Both the position numbers and the translations under genes were made by a program. From Francisellaceae bacterium UBA6186 (GTDB lineage Bacteria; Pseudomonadota; Gammaproteobacteria; UBA6186; Azoamicaceae), in assembly GCA_002422785.1 (NCBI GenBank), contig DITK01000008.1, positions 1-17,764 on the forward strand: a stretch of DNA of 17,764 nt, read 5' to 3'. Below are positions 14,580-17,764 of the stretch, one piece after another (within the stretch, counting starts at the first letter, position 1; every line of letters begins with the position of its first letter). The notes under the pieces are model-generated. The model made no database searches. It was not told where the DNA came from and saw only the letters and a list, made by a program, of their open reading frames with translations.

Positions 14580-15774
14580 ATTCAACTATTGAAGGAATTT
14601 GAATATCGATATTATAATCGATACTATAATCTATATGCGCAAAATTAAAACCAAACAGTTTGTAAAATTCTTCTTGGTACCCAGCTAAATCTGCAACTGT
14701 TGCTAAATTTTCAGTATTGATAGTATGCCACAATTGTTCGACTACGGCTTGAACATCTGCTCGCATTTCTAAATCATCTATTCTTATTCTACCATGCTCA
14801 TCTAATAAAATTTCACTATTGTTATATAAATGATCTGTAAACAATCTATATATTTGCTCGATGCAGCCTTCATGAATATTTTTATCCTTCATTACTTTGT
14901 ACAGTAAAGAGATATATAATGGCACCACAGGGATTGCAGCACTAGCTTGGGTAACTAATGCTTTATTGACCGACACAAAAGCACGTCCATTATAATGAGT
15001 GATTAAAAATTTATCTATTTTTTTAATAGTTTGTTCTAAATGTTCTTTAGCATGGCCAATAGTGCCGTTTCTATAAATTTGATAAGTCATAGCTGGGCCT
15101 ATATAAGAATAAGCAACAACTTTACAATTATTGGCTAATAGTTGGGCATTATGCAAACAGTCTACCCAGTCCTGTAAATCTTCTCCGCCCATAACTTTTA
15201 CGGTAGCTGCTATTTCAGCAGCACTGGCTGCTGAAATTTCAATGTTACTTATTTTCCCGGTATTAATATCTACTGTTTTATTATTATAATTTTTATCAAC
15301 TGGTTTTAATACAGAATTATATACATTACCAGCAGCATCTACTCTACGTGGAGATGCTAAGCTGTAAACTAGCAAATCTACCCCACCCCAATCTTTTTTA
15401 ATTAAATCAATAGTTTGTTGTTTTATTTCGACGGAAAAAGCATCTCCATTAATGCTTTTTGCATAAATACCGGCAGCATGAGCTTCTTGTTCAAATGCTA
15501 CAGAATTATACCAGCCAGCGGAACCTGTTTTAGTGGTTAATGCATTTCTTTCAAAAAAAACTCCAATAGTTTTAGCGTTCCCGGAAAAACTTGCAACAAT
15601 TCTACTAGCCAAACCATAGCCAGTAGATGCTCCTATTACCAATACTCGAAGCATTTTATCTATTTTGTTAACTTTATTTTTAACATATGAAATTTGTTGT
15701 TTTACATTAGCTGCACAACCAGCTGGATGAGCAGTAGTACAAATAAAACCTCTAACTTTTGGTGCTATTACCAT
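14572..15774 (-). CDS. fabV: Trans-2-enoyl-ACP/CoA reductase FabV
   Basis: The 400-residue product matches FabV (about 400 residues). It begins with the typical PKVRGFICTTAHPAGC, then the nucleotide-binding GASTGYGLASR (48-58), TKTGSAGWYN (81-90), AKSINGDAFS (105-114) and the active site Y234-x8-K243 in IYRNGTIGHAK, the long FabV-type spacing. The C-terminal HEGCIEQIYRLF and AGYQEEFYKLFGF blocks are also present. FabV catalyses the last step of each fatty-acid elongation cycle, reducing enoyl-ACP with NADH; unlike FabI it is generally little affected by triclosan. The ATG at 15774 has AGAGGT 6 nt upstream and follows the ppiD stop by 16 nt. The downstream csiV start overlaps its stop by 8 nt. 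No FabI gene is in the window, so whether this is the only enoyl reductase is open. Confidence 0.97.
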   Translation of the reverse strand: MVIAPKVRGFICTTAHPAGCAANVKQQISYVKNKVNKIDKMLRVLVIGASTGYGLASRIVASFSGNAKTIGVFFERNALTTKTGSAGWYNSVAFEQEAHAAGIYAKSINGDAFSVEIKQQTIDLIKKDWGGVDLLVYSLASPRRVDAAGNVYNSVLKPVDKNYNNKTVDINTGKISNIEISAASAAEIAATVKVMGGEDLQDWVDCLHNAQLLANNCKVVAYSYIGPAMTYQIYRNGTIGHAKEHLEQTIKKIDKFLITHYNGRAFVSVNKALVTQASAAIPVVPLYISLLYKVMKDKNIHEGCIEQIYRLFTDHLYNNSEILLDEHGRIRIDDLEMRADVQAVVEQLWHTINTENLATVADLAGYQEEFYKLFGFNFAHIDYSIDYNIDIQIPSIVEYA

Positions 15775-15780
15775 ATTATT

Positions 15781-15786
15781 ACCTCT
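15781..15786 (-). promoter_or_regulatory. AGAGGT ribosome binding site of fabV
   Basis: AGAGGT on the minus strand lies 6 nt before the fabV ATG in the 16-nt gap after ppiD. Confidence 0.55.
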
Positions 15787-15790
15787 ATAA

Positions 15791-17695
15791 TTATTCTATA
15801 TTTGCGGCAAATTTAATTTTTGCAGCATTTAACAATTCTTGCTCATATAACTTTTCTTCTAAATATGCCTGCAAATAAATTAATTGTTGTTGTATTTGTT
15901 CTTTAGTTTCAGCTTGATCAGCCAATATTTTTTGTACATCAGCATCTTGAATATTTAAAAGTTGTACTACAACAAAATCTCCATTTGCTAAACTAAAGTT
16001 TTTTTGCATATTAGGTTTGCCTAAAGAAAAGACAGCTTGTAGTATTTCTGCATTGATACTTTTATCATCTCGCTTAGATTTTATAAGATTCCAATCTACA
16101 TCATATGACTTAGCTAATTTATTTGGTGAAGTAGTAGAACTCAATATTTTTGTAGCTAAATCTAAGCCAATATTTTTGGCATGTTGTTTGGCCTGGATGT
16201 TTTCCAATATGTATTTAATTTCATCATGTGCTTCTAAAAAAGTCTTTTCTCTCGCTGATTGTTTTCCTGTAACTCGTAAAACAACGAAATGATCTTCTGA
16301 CAATTTTATGATATCGCTATTTTTATGAAGATTTTGTTCATCAAAAGCCGCTATCACTACTTCGCTATAGCTGGCTATCCCAGATGACGCTCCATGGGTG
16401 GTAAATGGCCCAGCGGCTTGAATTGTCAAATTAAATTTATTAGCAATTGTTGCCATATCTTCGTTGGCAAACGTAGGATTTGATAATTGATCTGATAAAT
16501 CTTGTAATTTAGTCTGCACTTCTTCTTCTTTGTAATGCTTAGCAACTTGATCGATAACTTTATCAAAATCATTAACCTGAGATGCACGTTTATCAAGCAA
16601 TTTAATAATATGATACCCAAAATTACTTTGTACTATCTCAGAAATATTTTTATTTTTTGTTAAGCTAAATGCCGCTTGTTCAAAATCAGCATCAATTTCA
16701 CCTTTACCTAACCAACCTAGATTTCCACCATTTTTAGCTGAATTTTCATCTTCTGAGTATTGCGTCGCTAATTTGTTAAAATCTTGGCCAAGTTTTACTT
16801 TAGCAAATATATCCTCAATTTTATCCTTGGCTGCATTAATTTTGTCTGGATGGCTACCTTTAGGAGCTGTAATTAATATATGGCTAACATTCACTAGTTC
16901 TGGTAATGTATAATATTCAGTATGTTCTTGATAATAATTATAAAGCTTATTTCTATCTATCGGCGTTCGATCTATCAATTTATCTGCTGTAACATCTAAA
17001 TAGGAAATAGTAACAGTTTCTGGAATCATCAAAGATTTTTTATTTTTTTGATAATAATCTTCTATAGATTTATCGTCTATCGTTGGCGGTATGAATTTTT
17101 TAAAAGGTATGATTACATAACCAAAATTGCGAATTTGATGCCATTTTGCAATAAAATTAGTAACTTCTGGCATGGGGACAAAACTTGACAATATCATATT
17201 GTTTCTTAGCTGCTCTAACAATAAATATTCTCGCAAACTTTGCTGATACTGACTGTCAGTTAAAGATATTTGCTGCAGAAAATTATTATATTTTTCTGCA
17301 GAAAATTTACCGTTGTTTTGAAAATTATGCTCATTTTTAACAAAGCCAATCAATTGCTCATCGGTTATAGAAAATCCTGATTTTTTAATACCGTTAATGA
17401 TGGCTGTTCTATTAACCATATCCAGCAGAATTTGATGTTTGATTTTTTTAGGATCTAAATCAAGTTTATCATAGCTTTTTTGTTTAGAATAATATTGTTT
17501 AATGTTGTTATGATAAATATTATCTATAACATCATTACTAATATCTTTTCCATCGACTGTAGCCGCTACTTTATTATACGAATTTCTATTAAATAAATAA
17601 TAACTACCCGCTCCTAGCACGAAAATCAGAATTATAATTACAGCAAAAATCCTAATTACCAACCCTTGTAGCTTATCTCTGATCCATTGCAGCAT
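15791..17695 (-). CDS. ppiD: PpiD, inner-membrane-anchored periplasmic chaperone / peptidyl-prolyl isomerase
   Basis: The 634-residue product (E. coli PpiD has 623) has a single N-terminal membrane anchor (about 12-35), a SurA-N-like chaperone region (about 40-260), a parvulin domain (about 266-370) and a long C-terminal chaperone part. The parvulin domain keeps VSHILI, GQDFNKLATQYSEDENSAKNGG (in two overlapping parts), LGWLGKG and FGYHIIKL, residues typical of active enzymes, whereas the E. coli PpiD domain is degenerate. PpiD sits at the SecYEG exit and helps newly translocated envelope proteins fold. The ATG at 17695 is 36 nt after the tRNA-Asp gene; a weak AGAGA site precedes it. It heads the ppiD-fabV-csiV-SPFH unit, in which the genes nearly touch. 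A 10-bp inverted repeat lies within the gene at 17273-17301. Confidence 0.95.
   Translation of the reverse strand: MLQWIRDKLQGLVIRIFAVIIILIFVLGAGSYYLFNRNSYNKVAATVDGKDISNDVIDNIYHNNIKQYYSKQKSYDKLDLDPKKIKHQILLDMVNRTAIINGIKKSGFSITDEQLIGFVKNEHNFQNNGKFSAEKYNNFLQQISLTDSQYQQSLREYLLLEQLRNNMILSSFVPMPEVTNFIAKWHQIRNFGYVIIPFKKFIPPTIDDKSIEDYYQKNKKSLMIPETVTISYLDVTADKLIDRTPIDRNKLYNYYQEHTEYYTLPELVNVSHILITAPKGSHPDKINAAKDKIEDIFAKVKLGQDFNKLATQYSEDENSAKNGGNLGWLGKGEIDADFEQAAFSLTKNKNISEIVQSNFGYHIIKLLDKRASQVNDFDKVIDQVAKHYKEEEVQTKLQDLSDQLSNPTFANEDMATIANKFNLTIQAAGPFTTHGASSGIASYSEVVIAAFDEQNLHKNSDIIKLSEDHFVVLRVTGKQSAREKTFLEAHDEIKYILENIQAKQHAKNIGLDLATKILSSTTSPNKLAKSYDVDWNLIKSKRDDKSINAEILQAVFSLGKPNMQKNFSLANGDFVVVQLLNIQDADVQKILADQAETKEQIQQQLIYLQAYLEEKLYEQELLNAAKIKFAANIE
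17273..17301. repeat. 10-bp perfect inverted repeat inside ppiD
   Basis: CTGCAGAAAA (17273-17282) pairs with TTTTCTGCAG (17292-17301) across a 9-nt loop. It lies in coding sequence and each arm encodes ordinary SurA-N-like residues, so it may be coincidental. Confidence 0.6.
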
Positions 17696-17708
17696 GCTGA
17701 TGATTCTC

Positions 17709-17724
17709 TATATTAATTAATATA
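17709..17724. repeat. 16-bp perfect AT-only palindrome between tRNA-Asp and ppiD
   Basis: TATATTAATTAATATA is fully self-complementary and begins 7 nt after the tRNA 3' end. Stem strength is low because it holds no GC pair, so it is unlikely to be a strong terminator. Confidence 0.45.
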
Positions 17725-17731
17725 AAAGTAA

Positions 17732-17764
17732 CGGAGCGAACGGGGCTCGAACCCGCGACCCCCG
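17732..17764 (-). tRNA. tRNA-Asp (3' part; 5' part outside window)
   Basis: The minus strand reads the 3' 33 nt of a tRNA: end of the anticodon/variable region GGGGGTC, T-arm GCGGG-TTCGAGC-CCCGT with a closed 5-bp stem (one G-U), acceptor strand TCGCTCC and discriminator G. It matches E. coli tRNA-Asp closely over this part, including GGGGGTCGCGGGTTCGAG. The anticodon is not in the window, so identity rests on this similarity. No CCA is encoded: TTA follows the discriminator. Confidence 0.88.

Noticed and set aside
16017..16292. Plus-strand frame inside ppiD
   Set aside because: Antisense shadow without a ribosome site or recognisable motif; the shorter minus-strand frame at 16426-16620 is likewise an alternative frame of ppiD.
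1..17764. CRISPR array, IS element, prophage or defence system
   Set aside because: I found no spaced direct repeats, transposase, integrase or nuclease-helicase cluster. Dam has the features of the housekeeping orphan methylase and no partner endonuclease.

Overview
The window comes from an AT-rich bacterium (roughly one-third GC by eye) with very tight gene packing and no gene-free stretch over about 100 bases. The gene set points to a gammaproteobacterium: a true Dam methylase, RapZ, a CsiV-family protein, TldD with PmbA, and PpiD beside an enoyl-ACP reductase. The AT bias, many A/T homopolymers, short intergenic gaps and lack of obvious terminators suggest a host-associated or genome-reduced lineage. 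That placement is an inference; there is no rRNA here to confirm it.

Layout. (1) Positions 1-5103, minus strand, transcribed leftward: metG, a secreted Sel1-repeat protein, a ferredoxin(RnfB-like)::endonuclease III fusion, rapZ and the start of mrp/apbC (cut by the window edge). The metG/mrp/rnfB/nth association recalls the neighbourhood of these genes in free-living gammaproteobacteria, but no other Rnf subunit is seen. (2) Positions 5164-8024, plus strand: tldD and pmbA, overlapping by 7 nt, which encode a two-subunit metalloprotease. (3) Positions 8043-10257, minus strand: dam then ffh, 13 nt apart, an unusual pairing. (4) Positions 10343-12977, plus strand: two tandem TolC-family outer-membrane proteins, about 85% identical and overlapping by 35 nt, behind a good sigma70-type promoter. 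(5) Positions 12997-17764, minus strand: tRNA-Asp (partial), ppiD, fabV, csiV and an SPFH/HIR-type membrane protein, with gaps of 16, -8 and 14 nt between the protein genes, so probably one operon concerned with the cell envelope.

Together the window holds housekeeping functions (Met-tRNA charging, SRP targeting, periplasmic folding, fatty-acid elongation, base-excision repair, methylation, Fe-S delivery) plus a few accessory surface items (the TolC pair and the Sel1 protein). I found no mobile element, phage, CRISPR array or defence island. The most unusual objects are the ferredoxin-Nth fusion, with an A8 tract at its domain junction, and the overlapping TolC duplicates, whose differences cluster in the predicted first extracellular loop.
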